Below the pieces are notes generated by a model. It was not told where the DNA came from. It worked only from the letters and a program-made list of their open reading frames with translations, and made no database searches. A stretch of 6,953 bases of DNA from an uncultured Collinsella sp. (GTDB taxonomy: Bacteria > Actinomycetota > Coriobacteriia > Coriobacteriales > Coriobacteriaceae), in NCBI GenBank assembly GCA_902493915.1, contig CABUQY010000082.1, forward strand, positions 1 to 6,953, given 5' to 3'. Positions 1-6,256 of this stretch are shown piece after piece. Each line of letters opens with the position of its first letter. The stretch's first letter is position 1. Both the position numbers and the translations under genes were made by a program.

Positions 1-240
1 CTCGACGGCATCGTGATGTCCGAGCGCCACGCCGATGGCAGGCGTTTTGTCTCCTCGTATTCGGGGGTGCGTCGCGCCACGTCGGGCGGCGTAGAGCTCG
101 AGCGCTATGTGACTTTCGATGCCGCCGAGCGCACCTGGACGCTTGACCGCGAGCCGCCGTTTATCGCAGAAGGCCTGCGGTCGGGGACGCTCACACAAGA
201 GGAGGTGGACGAATGGAGGTCGCTGTGCCCCTCGTCGTAG
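1..240 (+). CDS. cpaF: CpaF/TadA-type pilus assembly ATPase, C-terminal fragment
   Basis: This is the last 79 residues of a gene that enters from the left edge; the frame is open from base 1 to the TAG at 238-240. In Tad systems the gene directly before tadB encodes the hexameric secretion ATPase that drives Flp pilus extension and retraction from the cytoplasmic face. The visible piece fits the end of that family: a strand-rich stretch with DG-R-F-V, then a GGVELERYVTF segment and a short helical tail. The Walker A, Walker B and Asp/His boxes would lie upstream and cannot be checked. Its end overlaps tadB by 28 bases. The assignment rests mainly on position, with modest sequence support. An internal GTG at 13 and ATG at 16 are simply codons within the larger gene. 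Confidence 0.8.
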   Translation, partial: LDGIVMSERHADGRRFVSSYSGVRRATSGGVELERYVTFDAAERTWTLDREPPFIAEGLRSGTLTQEEVDEWRSLCPSS

Positions 241-1139
241 GGGGTTTGGCAGGGTTTTCTGTTGCGACGGCGTGCGGGGCGGAACCTCGTGTGCCGCAGG
301 TGCCGCCGGCGGAGCTGGCGCGTCAGGCGCTCGAGACGGTGGCAGAGAAGCTGCCGCGTAAGCTGGTGGAAAACGATCTGCTGAAAAAGATTGCCCGTTC
401 GTGGGCATCGCTGGCTCCGGCGCATCGCCTTGGCCTCGTGATTGAAGATGCTTCGGGGCGTTTGGCGTTTCTGCTGCTATCGAGCGGTGTCTGCTGCGTT
501 TTACTAACGATGGTGTCGTTATCGCCCCTCGGATTTGCCTTGGGACTTGTTGCTCCGATTGCCGTTGGCGCCGCTCGGGATGGCTTTGAGAGCCGGCGCG
601 AGCAACACGATGCAGAAGAGGCCATGCCCGAGGCGTTTACCGCACTTTCCATGTCGCTTGCCTCGGGACATTCGCTGGCCCAGGGCATGCGCTTTGTGGG
701 CGCTCATGCGCAAGAGCCGGTACATACCGAGTTTTTGCGGGTAGCGGCGGCGATCGATTGCGGCATCTCGGCGACCGACGCGCTCGATGACTTGCTCGTG
801 CGCATCGACGCCCCCGGTCTTTCGCTTGTGACCTTGGCGCTTAAGGTGTCACAGCGCACTGGCGCTCCGCTTGCCGACTTACTGTCCGAGGCGTCGAGCA
901 TGGTGGGGGAGCGCATTGAGCTCAAGCGCCGCCTGGATGTTAAGACGTCACAGGCGCGTATGTCGGCACACATGGTCGCGGCGATGCCGGCGGGCATGTG
1001 CGCGGTGTTGGCGCTGCTTTCGGCAGATTTTCGTCGCGGTCTTGCGACGCCTGCCGGTGCGGGCGCTGTGGTGCTGGGTCTAGCCCTCAACGTCGTTGCC
1101 CTGGTGGTTATCCGGCGCATTATGCGGGTGGAGCTATGA
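213..1139 (+). CDS. tadB: Tad pilus platform protein TadB (T2SSF family)
   Basis: This 308-residue polytopic membrane protein matches the size and layout of TadB, the inner-membrane platform partner of the Tad ATPase. A leading hydrophobic stretch is followed by a charged cytoplasmic segment (about 25-80), two membrane helices (about 83-120), a cytoplasmic helical T2SSF domain (about 135-250) and two final helices (about 252-270 and 280-300). Family-like patterns are visible: SLASGHSLAQGM near 147-159 and QRTGAPLADLL near 214-224, followed by an Arg/Lys-rich stretch. The ATG at 213 has an AGGAGG-type ribosome site (AGAGGAGG, ending at 205) seven bases upstream, which supports a start inside the end of the ATPase gene. 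The stop overlaps the tadC start as ATGA, indicating coupled translation. Confidence 0.9.
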   Translation: MEVAVPLVVGGLAGFSVATACGAEPRVPQVPPAELARQALETVAEKLPRKLVENDLLKKIARSWASLAPAHRLGLVIEDASGRLAFLLLSSGVCCVLLTMVSLSPLGFALGLVAPIAVGAARDGFESRREQHDAEEAMPEAFTALSMSLASGHSLAQGMRFVGAHAQEPVHTEFLRVAAAIDCGISATDALDDLLVRIDAPGLSLVTLALKVSQRTGAPLADLLSEASSMVGERIELKRRLDVKTSQARMSAHMVAAMPAGMCAVLALLSADFRRGLATPAGAGAVVLGLALNVVALVVIRRIMRVEL

Positions 1140-1777
1140 GCGCCCTGGTTGCAGTTGTGGCTTGCCTGTGTGCCCTGAGTGTATTTGTCGCGACGGGTTT
1201 GGATCGGGCGGATGCGCGCAAGATCGCAGGGGCCTGCAAGCGCGAGGCGGTGCTGGTCGCTGCCGCGGGTCGCTCGGTGGTCGATGCCCTGACCGCGCGA
1301 GTGAAGGGCGCGGTTGGAGCGGGCGGCCCGGCGCGAGTTTCGCTCGGCGAAGTGTCCGAGATGATCGATGTTGTGCGCTTGGGTCTTTCGGCCGGTCTTT
1401 CGTTTGATGCGGCGCTTGAGATTTTCTGCGCCAACCGTCGGTCAGTGCTGGCTCTTCGCCTTGAGCGGGCCTGCATGGCGTGGCAAGTGGGCGTGGGTAC
1501 GCGTGAGGACGAGTTGTTGGCCGCCGCGCGCGACCTGGACGTGCGAGCGCTCGAGACCTTTGCCATCACGGTGGGGCAGGCGCTCGCCCTGGGTGCCCCA
1601 CTTGCCGAGACGCTGGCCGCTCAAAGTCGCGAGATCCGTGCGGCTCATCGCGCCGCGGTCGAGCGCGAGATCGAGCGTGCGCCCGTCAAGCTGCTGATTC
1701 CCACCGGCACGCTCATCTTGCCGGCGTTGCTTCTGTCCATATTGGGCCCGCTGCTGGGAGCAGGCGGGATGATGTAG
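1136..1777 (+). CDS. tadC: Tad pilus platform protein TadC (T2SSF family)
   Basis: This is a 213-residue membrane protein, the second T2SSF platform subunit of the Tad machine, expected to pair with TadB under the ATPase. It has an N-terminal membrane helix (about 2-21), a T2SSF-like helical domain (about 74-185) and a C-terminal hydrophobic helix (about 186-207) ending in a Gly-rich tail. The repeat-like pattern LGLSAGLSFDAAL (about 82-94) and QALALGAPLAETL (about 148-160) mirrors the two halves seen in TadB. The ATG at 1136 is chosen because it sits in an ATGA overlap with the tadB stop; the frame is open further upstream, but that part is a shadow of tadB. At 213 residues it is shorter than many TadC proteins, which are often near 300, with a compact N-terminal region. 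Confidence 0.88.
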   Translation: MSALVAVVACLCALSVFVATGLDRADARKIAGACKREAVLVAAAGRSVVDALTARVKGAVGAGGPARVSLGEVSEMIDVVRLGLSAGLSFDAALEIFCANRRSVLALRLERACMAWQVGVGTREDELLAAARDLDVRALETFAITVGQALALGAPLAETLAAQSREIRAAHRAAVEREIERAPVKLLIPTGTLILPALLLSILGPLLGAGGMM

Positions 1778-1783
1778 GGAGGA
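1777..1783 (+). promoter_or_regulatory. Strong ribosome binding site for the Flp pilin
   Basis: GGGAGGA lies four bases before the ATG at 1788, directly after the tadC stop. It selects this ATG over the in-frame ATG at 1797, which would lie 13 bases downstream of it. A strong site here fits a pilin that must be made in excess over the platform proteins. Confidence 0.6.
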
Positions 1784-1787
1784 ATAC

Positions 1788-2021
1788 ATGAACACGATGA
1801 CTGACGTTGCCGGCAAGGTCCAGGGCTGGGCTTTTTGCCGGGCGATTCGCGCTCGCCAGCATGCCAAGGAGCTGTTGCAGGAGGAGAGCGCGCAGGGTAC
1901 CACCGAGTACGCCATTTTGGTGGGTGTGCTTGTGGTGATCGCGATTATTGCCATCGTTGCATTTAAAGGCAAGGTCCAAGATCTATGGAACGCTATCAGC
2001 GAGGGCATCAACAGCCTGTAG
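1788..2021 (+). CDS. flp: Flp-type major pilin candidate (class III prepilin)
   Basis: This 77-residue protein has the layout of a Flp/type IVc prepilin: a charged cytoplasmic leader, a peptidase motif, one hydrophobic helix and a short tail. The motif is ESAQGTTEY (33-41) followed by a helix at about 42-59. If Glu40 is mature position +5, as in Flp pilins, cleavage falls after Ala35 and leaves a mature pilin of about 42 residues. The Glu-Tyr pair (40-41) is the Flp family hallmark. The leader of about 35 residues is long for the family. The mature tail (KGKVQDLWNAISEGINSL) resembles other Flp ends. Position after tadC and the strong ribosome site support a role as the main fibre subunit. The end of the gene overlaps the next gene by 37 bases. 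Confidence 0.9.
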   Translation: MNTMTDVAGKVQGWAFCRAIRARQHAKELLQEESAQGTTEYAILVGVLVVIAIIAIVAFKGKVQDLWNAISEGINSL

Positions 2022-2548
2022 AGGGCGAGCGCCCCATCGGGGTGCTGCTGGTGTTTGCTTGCCTGACCGTGGCGATAGCGGCGGTGCTTTGGGGGCTTAA
2101 CGCCGCGCGGCAGCAGCGTCCTGGGGCCGCCTTCGATTCGGGCTCAGATTCGGCGGTGGCGTCTCAAAAAGATGAGATGCGAGATGCGGACGATTCGGAT
2201 GTCGCTGTCACGGCGCAAACTTTTCTGCGGACGCTCGACAAGCGGTCTGGCACTGCGACGGATTCGCCTGAGGACAACGCGATTGCGGTCCGGCTTGCAT
2301 GGTCCGAGGACCGACCGATGACCGAGGCAGCGGCGGATATGTTACGCGCCTATCGCGAGGTGCCAACGGCCCAGCTTGCCCTGAGCGGCTATCTCGATAT
2401 TAAGGGCAACGTATGGGGCGCCATCGTGCGCGATGGGCGCGGCTGGGTCGATATGGTGACGGTTGCCGCGGATGCTGGCGATGCTTCGTGTCGTCTGCGC
2501 GCCGTGCGCCTGGTCCCGCAAACAATAAGCTCAAAGGAGGGATCGTGA
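1985..2548 (+). CDS. Single-pass membrane protein of unknown function in the pilus operon
   Basis: I do not recognise this 187-residue protein. It has a short N-terminal cytoplasmic end, one membrane helix (about 18-40, GVLLVFACLTVAIAAVLWGL), then an acidic low-complexity linker (about 50-75, rich in Asp and Ser) and an extracytoplasmic domain (about 76-180) that looks alpha/beta. That layout of helix (AQTFLRTLDK), later helix and strands is loosely like VirB8/NTF2-fold membrane proteins, but this is only an impression. It sits between two pilin genes, starting 37 bases before the flp stop, so a role in pilus assembly or anchoring is plausible. The ATG at 1985 has AAGG ten bases upstream. A GTG at 2042 is an alternative start but would begin inside the membrane helix. 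It ends one base before the next pilin gene. Confidence 0.75.
   Translation: MERYQRGHQQPVEGERPIGVLLVFACLTVAIAAVLWGLNAARQQRPGAAFDSGSDSAVASQKDEMRDADDSDVAVTAQTFLRTLDKRSGTATDSPEDNAIAVRLAWSEDRPMTEAAADMLRAYREVPTAQLALSGYLDIKGNVWGAIVRDGRGWVDMVTVAADAGDASCRLRAVRLVPQTISSKEGS
2533..2541 (+). promoter_or_regulatory. Strong ribosome binding site for the second Flp-like pilin
   Basis: AAAGGAGGG ends eight bases before the ATG at 2550 and lies inside the end of the preceding gene. It is the closest match to the 16S anti-Shine-Dalgarno complement among the sites in this operon, which suggests high or independent translation of the short pilin that follows. Confidence 0.6.
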
Positions 2549-2549
2549 A

Positions 2550-2768
2550 ATGCATGGCGTTCTGCGTGAAGAGTTTGCCCAAGCGACTGTGGAATACGCC
2601 ATCGTCACGGTGGCGCTGTTATCGATCGTGCTGGCGATTGTGGGACTTTGGCGTGCTGGCACCGATGGACGCTTGGCGGCGCTGGTTGAGCGGGCGGCAT
2701 CCCATGGCGTTGCCTCGACGTCGGTTATCGACGCCGCTGCGGGTGCTAAGGACATCGCGTTGTATTGA
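2550..2768 (+). CDS. Second Flp-like short pilin
   Basis: This 72-residue protein is a second Flp-like prepilin. After a ten-residue leader comes FAQATVEY (9-16), with Glu15-Tyr16 at the Flp hallmark position, then a hydrophobic helix (about 17-34). Cleavage after Ala10 would give a mature chain of about 62 residues. Unlike the first pilin it has a very short leader and a longer, Ala-rich soluble tail (about 36-72). It could be a minor pilin, an alternative fibre subunit or a pseudopilin that primes assembly; the sequence does not decide. The ATG at 2550 follows a near-perfect ribosome site and is separated by one base from the stop of the membrane protein gene before it. Its 3' end overlaps the TadE-like gene. 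Confidence 0.85.
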   Translation: MHGVLREEFAQATVEYAIVTVALLSIVLAIVGLWRAGTDGRLAALVERAASHGVASTSVIDAAAGAKDIALY

Positions 2769-3240
2769 TATCGCGCGCGAGGACCGGGCGCAGTCTACGG
2801 TCGAGGCCGCTTTTTTGCTGCCGACGTTTCTGACGCTCATCCTTCTCGCATTGCAACCGGTGTGTCTGCTTTATACGCACGCGGTCATGGAGTCTGCCGC
2901 CGCCGAGACCGCGCGGCTCATGACCACGACGACGGCGGAGGACGACGATCTTAAGGAGTTCACCCGCCGCCGGCTTGCCGCAGTGCCCAACGTTTCGGTC
3001 TTTCATGCCGGCGGGCCGTTGTCGTGGGATATCGAGCTTGGCCGGGCCGGTGCGGGTGGCGTCTCGGCCGTGTCCGTTTCCGGCGAGGTCAAGCCGTTGC
3101 CTGTGATCGGTGCGTTTGCGCGGGCTATGGGTGGTACCGCCGAGGGCGGCTACGTTGAGCTCAAGGTCGATGTCTCGTATCAATCGCGTCCCGAATGGCT
3201 GGAGGGAGATTATGATTCGTGGATTGCTGCATGGGATTAA
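2743..3240 (+). CDS. tadE: TadE-like minor pilin
   Basis: With the GTG at 2743 this is a 165-residue TadE-like pseudopilin. The signal RAQSTVEAAFLLPTFL (15-30) has Glu21 at the +5 position and a Pro in the first part of the helix, as TadE proteins typically do. The hydrophobic helix runs to about 44, followed by an extracytoplasmic domain with a Thr-rich stretch, an acidic DDD and several predicted strands. TadE-family minor pilins are processed by the same peptidase as Flp and are needed for pilus assembly or the tip. The start is uncertain: no clear ribosome site precedes GTG 2743, and ATG 2704 would add 13 residues but overlap the previous gene by 65 bases. Coupling to the preceding pilin is likely. 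Its end overlaps the next gene by 29 bases. Confidence 0.85.
   Translation: MLRTSRCIDIAREDRAQSTVEAAFLLPTFLTLILLALQPVCLLYTHAVMESAAAETARLMTTTTAEDDDLKEFTRRRLAAVPNVSVFHAGGPLSWDIELGRAGAGGVSAVSVSGEVKPLPVIGAFARAMGGTAEGGYVELKVDVSYQSRPEWLEGDYDSWIAAWD
3201..3208 (+). promoter_or_regulatory. Ribosome binding site deciding the TadG-like start
   Basis: GGAGGGAG lies within the end of the TadE-like gene, three bases before the ATG at 3212 (five bases from its GGAGGG core). It favours 3212 over the upstream in-frame ATGs at 3110 and 3170 and the downstream ATG at 3305. Confidence 0.6.
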
Positions 3241-5365
3241 GCGTTTCTGGTCTAGATGCGTTTTGACGCGCCGTCCGAGCTGCCATCGCAAGCGAGGCGG
3301 CTTTATGGGCCGCGCCGGTATCGACCTGTTTATCGAAGACGGTGCCTACACCACGCTTTCTTCTGCCGTGGTCATCCTAGTGGTGCTCACGTTGTTGTTT
3401 TCGTCGACCGCGGCGATATGGAGCATGTCGCGTGCCGGGGATACCCAGGTGGCGGCCGATAGCGGCGCGCTGGCGGGTGCCAACGTAGTGTCGTCCTATC
3501 ACACGGCTGCCACGGTGGTTGATGCGAGCATCTTGAGTCTGGGGCTGGCGGGGTTTGCCACAATCGGGACGGGCCTGGTCGCCATCCTCATCCCAGGTGC
3601 CGAACCAGTTGCCGGCAATATGGTCGACACCGGGATTGAGATCATTAAAACGCGCAACAAGTTTGCCAAAAGCGCATCGGAAGGCTTGCAGAAAATCGAG
3701 ACGGCTCTGCCGTATCTGATTGCCGCGCGTGCCACGCGGGCGGTGTCGGCGCAGGATACCGATAGTGTGGCCTATACCGGTACGGCGCTTGCCGTGCCCA
3801 GGACATCCGAATCGGACTTCGCCGCGCTCAAAGGGTCCGAGATCTCGACCGATATCATTAAAGACACATCAGATGATTTAGAGCGTGCGGCCGAGGAGCT
3901 GCGGAAGGCCTCGGAGGAGACGGCGAAGGCAAAGGAGCGCGCCTGGCTTGCGGACTGTGGCGGGTCGGATGAGAGCGCGGTTGGTAGGTACTCATGTATG
4001 TGGGAGCGCGCGGGGAGTCTGGCAAAGCTTTCGGATATTGAGAATCCACACTATGCCTCGAGTATCACATGGGAGCCGCAGGTTGCCCTCAACCGAGCGA
4101 AGGCCTATTACCATCGGCGCCTAGCGAATGAAAAGTCTCAAGGCTCGAGCACGAAGATGGAGGCCGAGTCCGTCGCGCGGAAAACGTTCTACATCTATGC
4201 AATTGAAGAACTCGAACACTCATACATTGAAGACGATGGTGAAAAAATTTCGTCTCAGATCCCATTCCTGCCGCGCACGCCGGGCGAGGTGAAGGGAACC
4301 CAGCTCTACACCGATGTCATGTGGCCTACAAGTACCAACGGCGACAAGACGTACCTGCACTATGGGACCGAATGTCCTAACTATAAGAGTGGATCGCCGG
4401 GTGGGTTGGCATCCGTTGTCGATTACGACGGACACGATGTATGCGATAAGTGCGAATTCGACGTGGTCACCCTGGGTCGCGCCCTCATGCCGCCGTCGTT
4501 CATCGAAAACGGCTTCGAATATCACTTCGACGAGTTCAAAAAGGCCTTGGAGGAATACGTCAAACGTCGGAACAAAGAGCTTGAGCTCATGCGTCAGACC
4601 GAGGATGAGGCCGACCGTGCGGGCAATGCGTTTGACCAGGCCATTAAAGCGCTTTCGGGCGAGCGTCCGCGTATCGCTCCGCCCGGTCGCAACGGCGTGG
4701 TCGCCTTTGCGGTTTCGGGTGCCATCTCGAGCCCCGACGAGCTCAACTCTTCGTTTAACACGGCAGTCAGGCTTGGCGATCGCGGTGCTATTTCTGCCGC
4801 GGTGCTGGCGCCCGATGAGACGACGGCGCAAAACAACGTGCTTTCGCGATTTTTCTCGACATTGAAGGAACGCTCGGGCGGCGTTGCCGGCGTACTCGAC
4901 GGCGTCATGGATGTTTGGGGACGGCTGCTTGTGGGATACGGAGACATCCAAGGTTCGGCCGACGAACTTATGGACGAGATGATTAAAGACCTAGGAGGGG
5001 GCAGCGGCGCGTTGGGCTCCATCGCATCGTGGCTCGGCGATACCGTTTCGGCGTCCGTGGCGGCGTTGGGTCTGGAACCGTGCGACTTGCGCCTGCGAAA
5101 GCCGGTGCTGACCGATTCCGCCAACGTCATTAAGAGCCCGGGGTCTGACATTGCGGGTCTCTCTCAAGCACAAGACAAACTGCGAGGTATTCCGTTGGGC
5201 GTGACCGATCCCAAGGCGCTTTGCGAGGCGTTGGAATATCAAGTCGAACGCACCATTAGCGGTACGGTGTTCACGCTTGCGGAGATTCCTCTGCCCGGCG
5301 GCGGCTCCATCCCACTTACCGTCGATGTCGCGACGCTGGTTGGCGCTCTGGGCGGTGGGTCGTAA
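3212..5365 (+). CDS. TadG-like pilus-associated protein, large, with a cysteine-bearing central region
   Basis: This 717-residue protein has a basic N-terminal end, one membrane helix (about 50-70) and then GDTQVAADSGALAGANV (76-92). That last segment matches the (Q)xAADxxALAGA signature of the TadE/TadG-like N-terminal family, whose members anchor in the membrane and expose a large domain. A second hydrophobic stretch lies at about 107-129. Residues 217-245 and 440-478 are charged and probably helical or coiled-coil. Between them lie C249, C262, then H383, C388 and CDKC (411-414), which could bind metal or form disulfides. The end has C624, C671 and Gly-rich segments, with a closing strand-like stretch. 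Before the helix, EDGAYTTLS (42-50) resembles the prepilin signals of its neighbours but lacks the +5 Glu. Bases around 4200-4260 are notably AT-rich for this locus. Its stop overlaps the next start as TAATG. The function is probably in the pilus tip or in adhesion, which is inference. Confidence 0.82.
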   Translation: MIRGLLHGIKRFWSRCVLTRRPSCHRKRGGFMGRAGIDLFIEDGAYTTLSSAVVILVVLTLLFSSTAAIWSMSRAGDTQVAADSGALAGANVVSSYHTAATVVDASILSLGLAGFATIGTGLVAILIPGAEPVAGNMVDTGIEIIKTRNKFAKSASEGLQKIETALPYLIAARATRAVSAQDTDSVAYTGTALAVPRTSESDFAALKGSEISTDIIKDTSDDLERAAEELRKASEETAKAKERAWLADCGGSDESAVGRYSCMWERAGSLAKLSDIENPHYASSITWEPQVALNRAKAYYHRRLANEKSQGSSTKMEAESVARKTFYIYAIEELEHSYIEDDGEKISSQIPFLPRTPGEVKGTQLYTDVMWPTSTNGDKTYLHYGTECPNYKSGSPGGLASVVDYDGHDVCDKCEFDVVTLGRALMPPSFIENGFEYHFDEFKKALEEYVKRRNKELELMRQTEDEADRAGNAFDQAIKALSGERPRIAPPGRNGVVAFAVSGAISSPDELNSSFNTAVRLGDRGAISAAVLAPDETTAQNNVLSRFFSTLKERSGGVAGVLDGVMDVWGRLLVGYGDIQGSADELMDEMIKDLGGGSGALGSIASWLGDTVSASVAALGLEPCDLRLRKPVLTDSANVIKSPGSDIAGLSQAQDKLRGIPLGVTDPKALCEALEYQVERTISGTVFTLAEIPLPGGGSIPLTVDVATLVGALGGGS

Positions 5366-5841
5366 TGAGTATCCGCATGCGTCTGCGCGAGGAGCGCGCC
5401 CAAGCGACGGTTGAGATGGCAGTGGTTACGCCCGTTTTGCTGGTGCTGGCACTCATCGTGTACAACGTCATGATCTTTGCCAGCGCTGTCGCGCGCTTCG
5501 ACCGCGTGGTGCCCGACATCGTGTTGGCGCACGCTGTGGCGCCGGGCGGGGAGGGTGACGAGAACTCTGCCGATGCCTCGGTGACGGTCCAGACTCAAAT
5601 TCTGAATGCCATGGAAGGCTATGACTTGCAGATCGAAGTGTCGAGCGAGCAAGGCGCGGAGGCATCAGATGGTGGCCTGCTCTCCCTATCCGGTACGTTT
5701 AGGACCTACACCTGCACCATGCACTATGAGCCGTGGCCGACTTCTCTCAGCATCGCTGGCGTTCCGCTGGGGGCGCCGACAACGTTGTCGCACGAGTGCG
5801 CGGTGACGGTCGATCCGTGGCGTCCGGGGGTGGTCATGTGA
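5365..5841 (+). CDS. Second TadE-like minor pilin
   Basis: This 158-residue protein has a twelve-residue basic leader, then RAQATVEMAVVTPVLLV (11-27) with Glu17 at the +5 position and a Pro in the helix, as in TadE proteins. The hydrophobic helix ends near residue 42. The rest is an extracytoplasmic domain with an acidic loop (about 61-72), strands and two cysteines (117 and 145) that could form one disulfide. It is a paralogue-like companion to the TadE gene upstream and could be called TadE- or TadF-like; minor pilins of this type are expected to work together with the TadG-like protein before it. The ATG at 5365 shares one base with the preceding stop. Its stop overlaps the DUF192 gene as GTGA. 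Confidence 0.85.
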   Translation: MSIRMRLREERAQATVEMAVVTPVLLVLALIVYNVMIFASAVARFDRVVPDIVLAHAVAPGGEGDENSADASVTVQTQILNAMEGYDLQIEVSSEQGAEASDGGLLSLSGTFRTYTCTMHYEPWPTSLSIAGVPLGAPTTLSHECAVTVDPWRPGVVM

Positions 5842-6197
5842 CCGCGGTCTCGTCCTACATCGCTTACGCGCGGGCACTCAACAGGCTGGGTTGGACGCCG
5901 GCCGAGTTTGTGGTGGCGGAGTCGTTTGCCGTGCGCCTGCGCGGCATGCTGGGACGGCGTCCGGTTGCCGCCAATGGCCTGCCGCTTGTCATGGCATTTC
6001 CGCACTGTTCCTCAGTCCACACGTGTTTTATGGCCTATCCCATCGACATCGCCTTCATCAATCGCGACGGCAATATCCTCGCGCGCTACGAAAACGTCCG
6101 TCCTTGGCACATGTGTTCCTGTCCCGGTGCCTGGGCGGTATTGGAACGCCCTTCAATCCTCGCTACACCTCCCGCCCTCCAACAAGTGCCGGCGTAA
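5838..6197 (+). CDS. DUF192 family protein linked to the Tad locus
   Basis: This 119-residue protein belongs to DUF192 (PF02643) by pattern: RLRGMLGR (33-40), then CSSVHTCFMAYPIDIAFINR (57-76) with the following DG, and RPW (88-90) leading to GAWAVLE (97-103). Small DUF192 proteins often accompany Tad loci, but their biochemical role is not settled. Unlike many members this one shows no signal peptide. The usual Gly-rich C-terminal end after VLE is replaced by a short Pro/Ala-rich tail, so the fold may be trimmed or the end may have drifted. Four cysteines (57, 63, 93, 95) are present. The GTG at 5838 is preferred because it overlaps the previous stop (GTGA) and is preceded by a G-rich stretch; the frame is open upstream, but that part is a shadow. 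It is the last gene of the pilus run. Confidence 0.85.
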   Translation: MTAVSSYIAYARALNRLGWTPAEFVVAESFAVRLRGMLGRRPVAANGLPLVMAFPHCSSVHTCFMAYPIDIAFINRDGNILARYENVRPWHMCSCPGAWAVLERPSILATPPALQQVPA

Positions 6198-6201
6198 GAG
6201 A

Positions 6202-6230
6202 TTGACGACGGCGGACTTTTGTCATACGAA
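6202..6230 (+). promoter_or_regulatory. Possible promoter of the toxin-antitoxin pair
   Basis: TTGACG (6202-6207) is followed after 17 bases by TACGAA (6225-6230). The -35 match is good and the -10 match is weak (three of six). It would start transcription near 6237, just before the ribosome site at 6243-6250. The 59-base gap between the pilus genes and the pair has no clear terminator, so read-through from the pilus operon remains possible. Confidence 0.3.
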
Positions 6231-6231
6231 A
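6217..6231 (+). promoter_or_regulatory. Imperfect inverted repeat, candidate antitoxin operator
   Basis: TTTTGT and ACGAAA form inverted arms around CAT with one mismatch. The element overlaps the proposed -10 region ahead of the toxin gene. Ribbon-helix-helix antitoxins commonly bind short palindromes there and repress their own operon. The repeat is short, so chance is a real alternative. Confidence 0.25.
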
Positions 6232-6256
6232 TTGGGTAAGATGGAGGAGAAGATGC

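Noticed and set aside
998..1135. Upstream extension of tadC
   Set aside because: The translated extension is Cys/Arg-rich and unlike TadC, and overlaps tadB; the ATGA junction at 1136 is the natural start.
2413..2742. Upstream extension of the TadE-like reading frame
   Set aside because: The extra N-terminal part overlaps the membrane protein and second pilin, both with good starts and signals; the translated extension has no signal features.
3110..3211. Earlier in-frame ATGs for the TadG-like gene
   Set aside because: They have no good ribosome site and lie deep within the TadE-like gene, while the ATG at 3212 has GGAGGGAG directly before it.
4220..4951. Long open frame on the minus strand (243 codons) opposite the TadG-like gene
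   Set aside because: It lies wholly antisense to a well-supported gene, has no family-like motif, and such frames are expected opposite GC-rich coding DNA.
6191..6220. Possible terminator after the DUF192 gene
   Set aside because: The only pairing is a four-base GCCG/CGGC stem with a long loop before TTTT, too weak to call.
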